Source: Caldilineaceae bacterium (lineage in GTDB: Bacteria > Chloroflexota > Anaerolineae > Caldilineales > Caldilineaceae). From it: a stretch of 64,000 bases of DNA. The notes below the pieces were generated by a model. That model saw nothing but the letters and a program-made list of their open reading frames with translations. It had not been told where the DNA came from and did no database searches. The stretch is taken from the NCBI GenBank assembly GCA_011523365.1, contig WTGY01000127.1, forward strand, positions 1 through 64,000, in the 5' to 3' direction. Shown here piece after piece: positions 49,854 through 58,695 of the stretch. Position numbers and translations under genes: made by a program. Each line of letters opens with the position of its first letter. Positions within the stretch are counted from its first letter, which is position 1.

Positions 49854-50744
49854 TTACAGTCGTTCCCAGGCGCGGCGGAGGAAGCCGTAGCCGAGGACTC
49901 CAACGATCAGGACGATGAAAAAGAGCAGCATGGCGATGGCGGACGCGTAGCCGAAGTTGAGGACGCGGAAGCCTTCAAGATAGACGAGATAAGAGAGCAG
50001 CGATGTCGCGGTGCCGGGGCCGCCATTGGTGAGCGCGTAGACGATTTCAAAGGTGAGAACGCGGAAGATGGCGGTGAAGATGATCATCGAGATGATGAGC
50101 GGCATCAGCAGCGGCAGGGTGATGTACCAGTAGGAGCGCGCGCCGTCGGCGCCGTCGATCTTGGCGGCCTCGTAAAGTTCAAGAGGGATGCCCTGGAGGC
50201 CGCTGAGGAAGATGACGGCGAGGAAGGCGGTGTTTTTCCAGACGTCGGTGATGGTTACGGCGAAGCGGGCGGTGGTGAAGTTAACGAGCCAGAGCGGGCG
50301 TTCGCCGCTTAGACGCCAGATGATGTCGTTGATCAGGCCATAGTCCTGGTGGAAGATCCAGCGGGCGGCGGTGGCGATCACGATCGGGGCCATGGCCCAA
50401 GGCAGCAGATTAACGGCGCGCGTAAAGTTGCGCATTTTGAAGCGCTGGTTGAGCAGCTCGGCGATGGCCAGCCCGAGCACGACCTGCAGGGCGACGGAGG
50501 TGACGGTAAAGAAGAGCGTGAAGGTGAGGGTGGCGTCGACGTTGGCGTCGCGAGTCAGCGCCATGTAGTTATCGAGGCCGACGAAGTCGAATGTGCGGCG
50601 CACGGGGCTGTTATCGAAGAAACTGATGTAGAAGGTGCGTAGAAAAGGGTAGACGGAGGTAAGGAGCCGCCACAGGACCACGGGGGTGACCAACAGCCAA
50701 GCCAGGACTATACGACGCGTGCTGAGGTTGTGTTGGCTAAACAA
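49854..50744 (-). CDS. Carbohydrate ABC transporter permease (MalF type)
   Basis: A 296-residue CUT1 permease. Its first helix (IVLAWLLVTPVVLWRLL) follows a short basic N-terminus, and the EAA loop YEAAKIDGADGARSYWYITLPL is near residue 195. The start is a TTG at 50744; no in-frame ATG lies near the N-terminus and no clear ribosome binding site is seen, while a stem-loop sits just upstream. This suggests reduced or coupled translation relative to the binding protein. Confidence 0.92.
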   Translation of the reverse strand: MFSQHNLSTRRIVLAWLLVTPVVLWRLLTSVYPFLRTFYISFFDNSPVRRTFDFVGLDNYMALTRDANVDATLTFTLFFTVTSVALQVVLGLAIAELLNQRFKMRNFTRAVNLLPWAMAPIVIATAARWIFHQDYGLINDIIWRLSGERPLWLVNFTTARFAVTITDVWKNTAFLAVIFLSGLQGIPLELYEAAKIDGADGARSYWYITLPLLMPLIISMIIFTAIFRVLTFEIVYALTNGGPGTATSLLSYLVYLEGFRVLNFGYASAIAMLLFFIVLIVGVLGYGFLRRAWERL

Positions 50745-50755
50745 GGATAGAGCAC

Positions 50756-50812
50756 CAGTGGTCGGTGGTTAGTTACCGGTGACCAGGAAGGATGCTGGCT
50801 GGCCACCGGTAA
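50756..50812 (-). promoter_or_regulatory. Stem-loop and heptads between binding-protein and permease genes
   Basis: TTACCGGTGACC (50773-50784) pairs with GGCCACCGGTAA (50801-50812) with one mismatch around a 16-base loop. The adjoining CAGTGGT, CGGTGGT, TAGTTAC heptads lie at 50756-50776. Position and stem sequence (ACCGGT/CCGGTGG core) parallel the stem-loop at 6451-6484. Confidence 0.65.
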
Positions 50813-50825
50813 TTTTCTGCGGATA

Positions 50826-52160
50826 TCAGCCCAGGTCGCGTTCGAGGATTGGGTTGATCTTGTCCATGGCGGCCGTGACCGCTTCATCGAGGCTGACCTG
50901 ATCGGTCAGATAGGCGTGAACGTTCTGTTCGGCGGCGTCGTAGATCTCCTGGATGCTGGGGGTAACCGGGCGGGCTTTGACAAGGCCGCCGGCCTCGGCC
51001 AGATCCAAGAGGAAGGGCGAAGAGGGTGCGAGATCCTGGACTTCGGGGTCGGCCCAGAGGGAGACACGGGCGGGAACGCGGCCGCGATAGATCTGCTGCT
51101 TCATGACATCGGAGCGTGCGGTAAAGCCGACCCACTCGGCGGCCAGGTCCTGGTTAGGCGAGCTGGCAACGGCGGACCAGCCCCAGCAGCCGGTGATTGT
51201 CTCGGCGTTGTCCGGTCCCATCGGCGGCAGGAATGCGGAAACCTGATCAGCCCAGAACTCCTCGTTGGTGCGCATGGCGCCGAAGAAGCCGTCCCAGCAC
51301 CACCACATGGCGTACTTATCGGAGAGCCAGCCCTGGAAGACGGAGCTATAGTCCTCCTGCGGGGCAGAATCAGGGGCGATGTTGTGTTCGGCGTAGAGCG
51401 CCTTATAGAAGGCGAGCGCTTCGCGGGCGCCGTCGTTGTCGAGGTTGTTGATGGCGCCGCCGCCCTGATTGGTCCAATGCTGGATTTCGTTGCCCAGCTG
51501 GCCGCCGATCGTGGCGGAAAGGGCGATACCGTAGACGCCTGCGTCCTCATCTGTGAGAGCAGTGCCGACTTCGACCAGTTCGTTCCAGTCGGTGGGCGGA
51601 GAGACGCCCGCTTCTTCGAAATAGTCGGTGCGATAGAAGAAGATCTCGGTGTCGTTGCCCCAAGGAATGCGGTAGAGCACGCCGTCCCAGGAGGAAACAT
51701 CGTGGATCAACGTCTGGGGCCAGTCATCGAGGTCGATGTCATAGAGTTCGACGACGGGCTCGAGCGGGGAGAGCCAGCCGGCGGCGCCGTAGATGGCGGC
51801 CTGGAAGTCGTCGGAGTGGAAGGCGTCGGTGCCGGTATCGCCCGATGCCAGCCGTGTCGTCATCATCTGCTGCCATTCGATGTAAACAGCCGGCGCGACT
51901 TCATAGTTGACGATGTTGCTGGTCTCTTCCTGATACTGGTCGATCACACCCTGGAAGAAGTCATTGCTGTCGGCCCAATAGACGATGTTCAGTTCCTGCG
52001 GTTCGGCCATGGCCTCTTCGTCGCCGGTCCCTTCCGCGGGGGCGGCTACGGGTGCGGCGCAGGCGCTAAGCGCGGCGAACGCGGCGCCGGCGCCGGCTGT
52101 CTTGAGGAAGGCACGACGGGAGACGGGGCGCGACTGGGAAGCGTGTGCTTTTCGGGTCAT
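50826..52160 (-). CDS. Extracellular sugar-binding lipoprotein (family 1), Tat-exported
   Basis: A 444-residue family-1 binding protein. The signal has a twin-arginine motif (SRRAFLK, residues 14-20) and a lipobox ending at Cys34 (LSAC). NIVYWADSNDFF near 58 and GITGCWGWSAVASSPN near 330-345 are typical of the sugar-binding family. GGAGG lies just upstream of the ATG. It leads the operon binding protein-permease-permease-three Gfo/Idh/MocA genes and is divergent from the alpha-L-rhamnosidase gene, so a rhamnose-containing oligosaccharide is a reasonable guess for the ligand. Confidence 0.93.
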   Translation of the reverse strand: MTRKAHASQSRPVSRRAFLKTAGAGAAFAALSACAAPVAAPAEGTGDEEAMAEPQELNIVYWADSNDFFQGVIDQYQEETSNIVNYEVAPAVYIEWQQMMTTRLASGDTGTDAFHSDDFQAAIYGAAGWLSPLEPVVELYDIDLDDWPQTLIHDVSSWDGVLYRIPWGNDTEIFFYRTDYFEEAGVSPPTDWNELVEVGTALTDEDAGVYGIALSATIGGQLGNEIQHWTNQGGGAINNLDNDGAREALAFYKALYAEHNIAPDSAPQEDYSSVFQGWLSDKYAMWWCWDGFFGAMRTNEEFWADQVSAFLPPMGPDNAETITGCWGWSAVASSPNQDLAAEWVGFTARSDVMKQQIYRGRVPARVSLWADPEVQDLAPSSPFLLDLAEAGGLVKARPVTPSIQEIYDAAEQNVHAYLTDQVSLDEAVTAAMDKINPILERDLG

Positions 52161-52540
52161 GGAGTTCCTCCTGGATTGGAAAGGGAGTAGGGATGGATCG
52201 CTTGTCTACAATGTGTAACTGCAGGTCAGGTAGTTGGATGAAGGTATGCGATTCACGGCATGAATCATCGCACGATGTACGGGGGTCAACGTCGCGTGAA
52301 ACTTGCTGTGGTCCTGTCGTTGCATCTTAGCAGAGACATCGGAGGCGCCGCAAACTCTGTTTTTTGGGCCATAAAGACTTTTCCTTGCAACCGACGGAGA
52401 TATCTGTCAGGAATCGCCCTTCCGTATACAGGAGGGCGGGGGCACTTTTCGGAATGCGCGCCCACTGCTGCTGATGCGATGCGTTCTGGTACAATACGGC
52501 ACGGAGTTGCTTCCAACTGTCATTCCGACACGGCAGCCAG
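52161..52540. promoter_or_regulatory. Divergent promoter region of the sugar operon and rhamnosidase
   Basis: These 380 bases lie between the binding-protein gene (-) and the GH78 gene (+). TGGTACAAT at 52487-52495 looks like an extended -10 box for the rhamnosidase, but no clear -35 precedes it. No operator-like palindrome of convincing length and no gene were found. Confidence 0.35.
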
Positions 52541-55306
52541 ATGATTACCCCCTTTGATTTACAGTGTGAATATGCCGTCGATCCGGTGGGCATCGACACG
52601 CGGCAGCCGCGCTTCAGCTGGCTGCTGCGTGCGGAGGCGCGTGGTCAGAGGCAGTCGGCCTACCGGATTCTGGTCGCAAGCAGCGAGGCTGAACTGCTGG
52701 CCGGGGTTGGCGACAGGTGGGACAGCGGCCGGGTTGCCTCGTCGGAGACGGCGCACGTGGAATATGACGGTTCGGCGCTCGCCGGCAATGAGCGCTGCTG
52801 GTGGGCGGTACGGGTGTGGGACGGGGAGGGAGCTGCCAGCAGATTCAGCGCGGCGGCGGTGTTTTGCATGGGGTTGTTGGAGGCCGGCGACTGGCTGGGC
52901 AGTTGGATCGGCGCGGCGGACAGGACGGTCTCGGCGCCGCTGCTGCGACGGGCGTTCACGGTGGACAGGCCGGTACGGCGGGCGACGGTCCACATGGCGG
53001 GGCTGGGTTATGGGGAGTTGTATGTGAACGGCTCCAAGGTGGGGCAGAGCGTGCTGGACCCCGGGAACACGTACTACAACAACGACCAGCCGATGGCTTT
53101 GGGTTCGCGCGTGCTGTATGTGAGCCACGATGTCACGGAGCTGTTGCGGCCGGGCGCCAACGTATTCGGCGTTATGCTGGGGCATGGTTGGTACAGCGCG
53201 GAGGATGACATTCCGCCGTCGCCCAGCCACCGTACGCCTTACGGGGACAGGCCGAGGCTGCTGCTGCAAGGAATAATTGAGTACGCGGATGGCGGGCAGT
53301 TCAGCATTGTCTCCGACGGCGAATGGAAGGTAGCGGCGGGCCCGATCACGTATAACGATTTCAACAACGGTGAGCGTTACGACGCGCGTTTGGAGAGGCC
53401 GGGATGGGACAGTCCCGGTTTCGATGACGCGGGCTGGCAACCGGCTGCGGTCGCGGATGCGCCCGGGGGCGTGCTAAAGGCGCAGAGTATGCCGCCGGCG
53501 CGCGTCATCGAGACGATACCGGCGGTTGAGATGACCAACCCCAGTGAGGGCGTGTATATTTTCGACTTGGGGCAGGTGATAACGGGATGGTGCCGGCTGC
53601 GGCTGCGAGGGCCGGCGGGCGCGACGGTCACGCTGCGGCACGGGACCTGTTTGTACGCGGACGGGGCGCTGGACGCGCGCAGCAATCTGTGCAACGCGCC
53701 CAGTTCGGGGGAGGCGTACAGGCAGGGGATCGGGCGCGACGGGGGCGTACATCATTGCGCGCGGCAGACGGACAGCTATACGTCAAGAGGAGATGGTGTC
53801 GAGGTATGGGAGCCTCGCTTCACGCTGCACAGTTTCCGCTACGTGGAAATTTCCGGCTATCCGGGCGTGCCCACGCTGGAGAGCGTGGAGGGGCGTGTGG
53901 TGCATTCGGCGGTGGGGACCGGGAGCCGTTTTCGCTGTTCGAACGAGCTCTTCAACCGGATTCACAGTAATGTACACTGGACGCTGCGGGGCAGTTTTCA
54001 GAGCATTTCGCAGGACGCGGCCGACCGTTCGGAGCGGGTGGCGTGGCTGGGCGATCCGGGCTTCATCGCCGAGGACTATCTTTACAATTTTGAAAGCGCC
54101 AGCTTCTGGGCGAAGTGGCTGGAGGATATCGCTGATGCGCAAACGGAGGACGGCGATGTCCCGGTGGTGGCTCCGCTGCACTGGCGCGAGACAATGGACG
54201 CGTATCTGCGCTGGATGGACTGGGCGAGCACCTATCCGATCTTTGTGTGGCAGGTCTACCGGCATTACGGTGATACGCGCGTTCTGGCGAGGCATCACGG
54301 TCCGCTGAAGCGGTTGATAGCGTTTTACGGCGCGCTGGCGGAAGGGCATATCATGCGCCATGGGCTTGGCGACCACATGGAGCCGCAGGCGGAAGGAACT
54401 TCCAGCTTCAAGCCGCTGCATACGCCGATGGCGCTCACGTCAACGGCCTATTACCAGTATTGTGTGTGGATCCTGGCACAGTTGGCGCGGGTGCTGGGCA
54501 AGGAGGAGGAGGCGCGGCGGTACGGTGCGCTGGCCGGGGAGATCCGGGAGGCGTTCAACCGCGAGTTTCTGAACGAAAAGAGCAACCAGTACGGGGGCGG
54601 AAGCCAGACGGCGAACGCGGTGGCGCTGCACCTTGACCTGGTGCCGGCAGAGAGGGTAGAGGCGGTTGCGGCCAACCTGGTCGAGGATATTCGCGTGCGC
54701 CGGGACAGGCATCTGACGACGGGGATCATCGGCACGGCGGCGCTGGAGAACGTGCTACCGCGCTACGGGCAGGCGGAGGTTATGGCCGAGTTGATGTCGC
54801 AGACGACTTTTCCGAGCTGGGGCGAGCAGATCGCCAAGGGCGCGACGACGGTATGGGAGTCGTGGAACGGCGACCCGGAGGAGGAGTTGAGCCTGAACAT
54901 GAAGATGTTCTGCAGCACGGAGGTCTTTTTCTACCGTACGCTTGCTGGCATCAGCCCGACGAGTCCTGGCTACCGGACTTTTGCGATCAGACCCAAGGTG
55001 GTCGGCAGGGTGACCGGTGTGGAGGCTGTGGTCGAGACGCAGTCCGGCACGGTGGCGTCGGCATGGCAGCACGAGGAGGGGGCGTTCGCTCTGCAGGTGA
55101 CCGTGCCTGCCAATACGAGGGCGGAGGTCTGCGTGCCCAAGATGGGTCAAGGCGCGGTGGCGATAAGTGAGGGCGGAAAGCCGATTTGGGAGAAGGGCGT
55201 GTACAGACCGGGCGTTGTGGGTATCGGGGCGGGCGAGGAGAACTGGGACGCTATCACTTTCCAGGTGGGCTCCGGCTCTTACAGTTTTCGCCTGGTCGAA
55301 GAATAG
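52541..55306 (+). CDS. Alpha-L-rhamnosidase, family GH78
   Basis: A 921-residue GH78 enzyme with the full domain order: N-terminal beta domains (CEYAVDPVGIDTRQPRFSWLL near the start, then RRAFTVDRPVRRATVHMAGLGYGELYVNG near 145), a concanavalin-like domain (IFDLGQVITGWCRLRL near 340), the (alpha/alpha)6 catalytic barrel and a C-terminal beta sandwich. Catalytic-region motifs are DAADRSERVAWLGD near 488-501 (general acid Glu) and TTVWESWNGDP near 770. It removes terminal L-rhamnose from glycans or glycosides. No signal peptide is present, so it probably acts in the cytosol on imported oligosaccharides. It is followed 36 bases later by a Gfo/Idh/MocA gene. Confidence 0.95.
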   Translation: MITPFDLQCEYAVDPVGIDTRQPRFSWLLRAEARGQRQSAYRILVASSEAELLAGVGDRWDSGRVASSETAHVEYDGSALAGNERCWWAVRVWDGEGAASRFSAAAVFCMGLLEAGDWLGSWIGAADRTVSAPLLRRAFTVDRPVRRATVHMAGLGYGELYVNGSKVGQSVLDPGNTYYNNDQPMALGSRVLYVSHDVTELLRPGANVFGVMLGHGWYSAEDDIPPSPSHRTPYGDRPRLLLQGIIEYADGGQFSIVSDGEWKVAAGPITYNDFNNGERYDARLERPGWDSPGFDDAGWQPAAVADAPGGVLKAQSMPPARVIETIPAVEMTNPSEGVYIFDLGQVITGWCRLRLRGPAGATVTLRHGTCLYADGALDARSNLCNAPSSGEAYRQGIGRDGGVHHCARQTDSYTSRGDGVEVWEPRFTLHSFRYVEISGYPGVPTLESVEGRVVHSAVGTGSRFRCSNELFNRIHSNVHWTLRGSFQSISQDAADRSERVAWLGDPGFIAEDYLYNFESASFWAKWLEDIADAQTEDGDVPVVAPLHWRETMDAYLRWMDWASTYPIFVWQVYRHYGDTRVLARHHGPLKRLIAFYGALAEGHIMRHGLGDHMEPQAEGTSSFKPLHTPMALTSTAYYQYCVWILAQLARVLGKEEEARRYGALAGEIREAFNREFLNEKSNQYGGGSQTANAVALHLDLVPAERVEAVAANLVEDIRVRRDRHLTTGIIGTAALENVLPRYGQAEVMAELMSQTTFPSWGEQIAKGATTVWESWNGDPEEELSLNMKMFCSTEVFFYRTLAGISPTSPGYRTFAIRPKVVGRVTGVEAVVETQSGTVASAWQHEEGAFALQVTVPANTRAEVCVPKMGQGAVAISEGGKPIWEKGVYRPGVVGIGAGEENWDAITFQVGSGSYSFRLVEE

Positions 55307-55342
55307 CTTGTAACAGAACAATCAGACCTGAGGGGAACTAGG

Positions 55343-56338
55343 ATGACGATGAAGATTGCAGTTGTGGGAACCGGCGGCGTAGCCGAGAGGAACTATCTGC
55401 CGTACATCGCGGAGCGAGAGGATATTCAGCTCAGCTATCTGAACCGCACGCGCAGCAAGGCAGAGGCGGTGGCGGAACAGTTCGGCGGGCGCGTGGCGGC
55501 GGATGCGGCCGACCTGCTGGCGGACGAGCCGGACACTTGCCTGGTTTTCACTAAGGAGACAGACCGTCTTGACGCGGCGAACGCGCTGCTGCCGCACGGG
55601 CCGAAACGGCTCTTCTTTGAGAAGCCGCTGGCGGCGCGGCACGGGCAGGCTAACGTGGTCGAGGAGGACTTCTTCGACGCGCGAGCGATGATGCAGGCGG
55701 CGCACGGCGCGGACGTGGAGACGGCGATGGTGTTCAACTACCGCTTCTTCGACCAGACGCGGCTGGCGCGGGAAATCGTGGAGCAGGAGGCGTTTGGGCA
55801 GCCAGTGCATTTCACGGGCATGGTGCATTACAACTGCTGGAGCCACTGCATCGACCTGTTGCTATACTTCATGGGGCCGGCAGCCAGTATCAGCGCGCAG
55901 GCGTCCTCGCCAGGCGCGGGCGCCGATGAATCACGCAACGTGACGGTGGCTGCGCGCCTGGTGAACGACGCCACTGGCACGCTTATCGGCACGTCAGCCA
56001 TCGATCCCAAGCTGCCGCTGTATGAGTTGACGTTCGCGTATGAGCACGGGCGGCTGAGTATGCGGGACCTGGACGGCGAGATGGAGGTGATCAACTACCG
56101 TACGGGCCGGCATGAACGGCACAATCTGACATTTGATATCTCGCGTTGGGACCAGTACCGGGCGTCGTTCGGCAAGGCGATAAACGCCTATCTGGACAGC
56201 GTGCAGGACGGGACGCCGCCGCCGATTCCGGGTGTGGCCGGTTTGCAGGAGCTGCAGTTTGAGGCGGGGATTAAGCGGGCGATTGCGAGCGGTGCGACGG
56301 TGGATTTGGAGGAGGCGTTTGGGCTGGGGGAGATATGA
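55343..56338 (+). CDS. Gfo/Idh/MocA family oxidoreductase
   Basis: A 331-residue dehydrogenase with Rossmann loop VVGTGGVAERNYL (near residues 6-18) and a FFEKPLAA motif near 92 holding the catalytic Lys. NYRFFDQTRLAREIV near 133 and HYNCWSHCIDLLLYFMG near 160 contain the active-site His. An ATG at 55349 is an alternative start. It is probably co-transcribed with the rhamnosidase and could act on the released or remaining sugar. Confidence 0.92.
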   Translation: MTMKIAVVGTGGVAERNYLPYIAEREDIQLSYLNRTRSKAEAVAEQFGGRVAADAADLLADEPDTCLVFTKETDRLDAANALLPHGPKRLFFEKPLAARHGQANVVEEDFFDARAMMQAAHGADVETAMVFNYRFFDQTRLAREIVEQEAFGQPVHFTGMVHYNCWSHCIDLLLYFMGPAASISAQASSPGAGADESRNVTVAARLVNDATGTLIGTSAIDPKLPLYELTFAYEHGRLSMRDLDGEMEVINYRTGRHERHNLTFDISRWDQYRASFGKAINAYLDSVQDGTPPPIPGVAGLQELQFEAGIKRAIASGATVDLEEAFGLGEI

Positions 56339-56466
56339 TTCAACCCGCCCTCGCTACAAAAATGGCAAAAGGAGCGGCCAAGCTATCTTAGAGGTAGCTG
56401 GCAGTTGGGAACTCAGATACCGCGAAGGCTGGCCTGTTGCTTTTTTCCGATCCTTGATTTTTGGCG

Positions 56467-56760
56467 TTAGTCCTGATGGGCCGGCGGCGTGGGCTGCGAG
56501 ACATGTCCCATCACGGCAGCGTACAAGAAGCCGATATCACTGGACAACTGGTCAAGTCTCTCGCCCAGCGCGGTGAATCGTTCTTCGTTGCGTTTGAACC
56601 GTTCTTCGTTGCGACGGAATCGTTCTTCGTTGCGGTTGAACTGTTCGGCGGCGTAGGCGAACGTCTTGTCGATGTTAGCGAACTGCTCTGCGTGCTCTTT
56701 GGCACTCTGTTCTAAAATGCGCTCAATGCGGTCCAGGCGATCTTCACTCTGTTCAGCCAT
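56467..56760 (-). CDS. Small coiled-coil protein with NEERF repeats
   Basis: A 97-residue, highly charged alpha-helical protein. Four near-identical 7-residue units (NRNEERF, RRNEERF, KRNEERF and a degenerate one) occupy about residues 41-65, giving a heptad coiled coil. The repeats are reflected in the DNA as a 21-base tandem repeat. A short hydrophobic segment follows (IGFLYAAVMG). The start has AAAGGAG 11 bases upstream, which supports expression. Similar small coiled-coil proteins are common and uncharacterised. Confidence 0.75.
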   Translation of the reverse strand: MAEQSEDRLDRIERILEQSAKEHAEQFANIDKTFAYAAEQFNRNEERFRRNEERFKRNEERFTALGERLDQLSSDIGFLYAAVMGHVSQPTPPAHQD

Positions 56761-56908
56761 GGGGGACTTTTCTCCTTTGGATGTTGTCGGTCAAGTATAT
56801 ACCGACTTTGGCAGGTGTTCAAGGGAGTAGAGGCGGTGGGAGCGTCCCAGTTTTGGGGCAAAAGGGGTCAGGTGGGGAATGGGAGGCGACGGTGGGTGGT
56901 TTTGTGTT

Positions 56909-57235
56909 CCGGCTCTCGGAGGAGAACAGGGCAGGCACAAAGGCGAGGAGTGTGTGCCGCAGTCTTGTTTGAGTGAGATTGGCTCGGGGACTGGCGAGAC
57001 GTGGTTGGGCGAAGTTCGTTCGAATGGGCACCTGTCACCAATTTAGACACCAGGTCGGCGAGGCATGTTGTAGGAGAGGGGGCGTTGCGGGGGCGGAGCC
57101 CCCGCACAAGGGAGGGCCGAATAGGCCCGACCGCCCAGAATTGCAGTTGTCAGTGGTTAGTGGTCAGTTGTCAGAGACGATGCTTTTCTTGCCTCAGAGT
57201 TGAACGCGGACTGACCAAGGTTTGATATGTGCAAG
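56909..57235 (+). repeat. Extended dispersed element, copy 4
   Basis: The core with both hairpins is at 57078-57137 (hairpin 1 at 57087-57105). It is flanked by the same upstream blocks as the copy at 43241 (CAGGGCAGGCAC; GGGCACCTGTCACCAAT; GGCGAGGCATGTTG) and the same downstream CAGAGTTGAACGCGGA. A five-unit CAGTGGT-type heptad array lies at 57144-57178. The gap 56761-57371 (611 bases) holds this element and the terminator at 57276 and no supported gene. Confidence 0.85.
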
Positions 57236-57275
57236 AGGTTTGCTTGAACTCACCCCCACTTTGGGATAGACACGT

Positions 57276-57318
57276 AAAAACTTTGACGGGCTCGGCCTTC
57301 CAATTTGTGTCGAGCCGT
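57276..57318 (-). terminator. Intrinsic terminator at the end of the demethylase operon
   Basis: On the minus strand ACGGCTCG (57318-57311) pairs with CGAGCCCGT (57294-57286), with one bulged base, followed by CAAAGTTTTT. It lies about 55 bases after the stop of the gene ending at 57372. Confidence 0.7.
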
Positions 57319-57371
57319 AGTTATGTTTTTCCGCCGAAATACCGGCGTCCTTATCAGTCGCTTACCACCTT

Positions 57372-58631
57372 CTACGAGCCACTACCATTTGTCAACTCCG
57401 TCTTGGGCAGATCCTTGGTGGGGTCGACGAAGGGGACGCGCACGACTTGGGCGTCGACGATGCCGTCGGCGGGGAGTTGGACATTGACCTTGGTGCCGCG
57501 TTTCCAGTGTGAGCGGGGCATGACGGCCAGGGCGATGTTGGACTCCTGGGCAGGTGACCAGAAGGCGCTGGTTACGTATCCGACGTCGGCGCCGGATTCG
57601 CTGTCTTTGACCAGGTAGAAATCCTCGTTGTACCAGACGATTGGCTCGCCGCCGAGGCGGAGACCGACCAGCCGCTGATTCACCCCCTCCTGCTCGATCC
57701 TCGTGAGCGCCTCTTTGCCGATGAAGTCGCCTTTGTCCAAGTCCACCTGCCAGCCGAGGCGGACCTCGTAGGGGTTGTTCTCGATGTCCATGTCCTGGCC
57801 GTAGGAGAGGATGCCGGCCTCGATGCGGCGGATGTGGCTGGGCGCGATTACGCCGAGGTTGAACTCCTCGCCCTGCTCGAGGATGTAGGGCCAGATGTCG
57901 TCGGCATGGAGCATGGCGTTGTGCAGGTAGATCTCGAAGCCGACCTCGGCGGAGAAGCCGGTGCGCGAGATGGTTACGGGATGACCGTTGAGCGTTTCGT
58001 GGATGAGGCCGTAGTAGGGGATCTCGCGGACGTGGGAGCCGAACATCTTCTCCATCAGGGGGGCGGACTTGGGGCCCTGGATCTGGACCGGCGAGACGTC
58101 GAGCTCGTGGATGTCGACGTTGAAGCGGCCGGTGGCGTTGACGCCCTGTGCCCAGAGCAGAACATCGGAGTCGGAGATGCTGAACCAGAACTCGTCGTCG
58201 GCGACGCGCAGGAGTACGGGGTCGTTGATGATGCCGCCGTACTGGTTGCAGAGGATGACGTAGCGTGCGCGCATGTTGGGCATGAGGGTGTGCACGTCGC
58301 GGGTGATGAGGTAGTCGACGAATGCCGCGGCTTCGGGGCCCTTGACCTGGATCTGGCGCTCGACGGCCACGTCCCACATGCTGACGTGCTCGGTGAGGAA
58401 TTTGTACTCGGCGAGCATGCCGCCGTCTTCGGGCCTAATGTAGGCGCGTGGGTGGTACTGGTGATTATAGGTGGTGTATGCCCAGCAGCCGGCGGCTTTG
58501 GACAGGTGCCACCAGGGCGACTTCCTGATGCGGGTTGAGATGAGCATGCGGGCGTCGCTGTTTCCGCTCTGGCGCAGGTTTATGGGCAGGCGGCGGTTCT
58601 TGAGGCCGTCGATGAGTAGTGTTTGTTGCAT
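57372..58631 (-). CDS. GcvT/DmdA-like aminomethyltransferase-family protein
   Basis: A 419-residue protein of the folate-binding GcvT superfamily. The N-terminal domain includes MWDVAVERQIQVKGPEAAAFVDYLITRDV near 85-115. RTGFSAEVGFEIYL near 220 is the folate-site motif with its conserved Glu. The C-terminal domain includes FIGKEAL near 315 and DVGYVTSAFWSPA near 360. These proteins move a one-carbon unit from a methylated substrate to tetrahydrofolate; relatives include the glycine-cleavage T-protein and the DMSP demethylase DmdA. The rest of the glycine-cleavage system is absent, so a stand-alone demethylase is likelier. GGAG lies 10 bases upstream. Confidence 0.88.
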   Translation of the reverse strand: MQQTLLIDGLKNRRLPINLRQSGNSDARMLISTRIRKSPWWHLSKAAGCWAYTTYNHQYHPRAYIRPEDGGMLAEYKFLTEHVSMWDVAVERQIQVKGPEAAAFVDYLITRDVHTLMPNMRARYVILCNQYGGIINDPVLLRVADDEFWFSISDSDVLLWAQGVNATGRFNVDIHELDVSPVQIQGPKSAPLMEKMFGSHVREIPYYGLIHETLNGHPVTISRTGFSAEVGFEIYLHNAMLHADDIWPYILEQGEEFNLGVIAPSHIRRIEAGILSYGQDMDIENNPYEVRLGWQVDLDKGDFIGKEALTRIEQEGVNQRLVGLRLGGEPIVWYNEDFYLVKDSESGADVGYVTSAFWSPAQESNIALAVMPRSHWKRGTKVNVQLPADGIVDAQVVRVPFVDPTKDLPKTELTNGSGS

Positions 58632-58643
58632 GCGGGAAAACTC

Positions 58644-58678
58644 CGGTGGTCAGTGGCTAGTGTTCAGTGGTCAGTGAT
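58644..58678 (+). repeat. Heptad repeat, CAGTGGT type (five units)
   Basis: CGGTGGT, CAGTGGC, TAGTGTT, CAGTGGT, CAGTGAT in exact 7-base phase fill the gap between the GcvT/DmdA-like gene and the flavoprotein gene. Confidence 0.8.
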
Positions 58679-58695
58679 CGGCGGGATGCCGCGTA

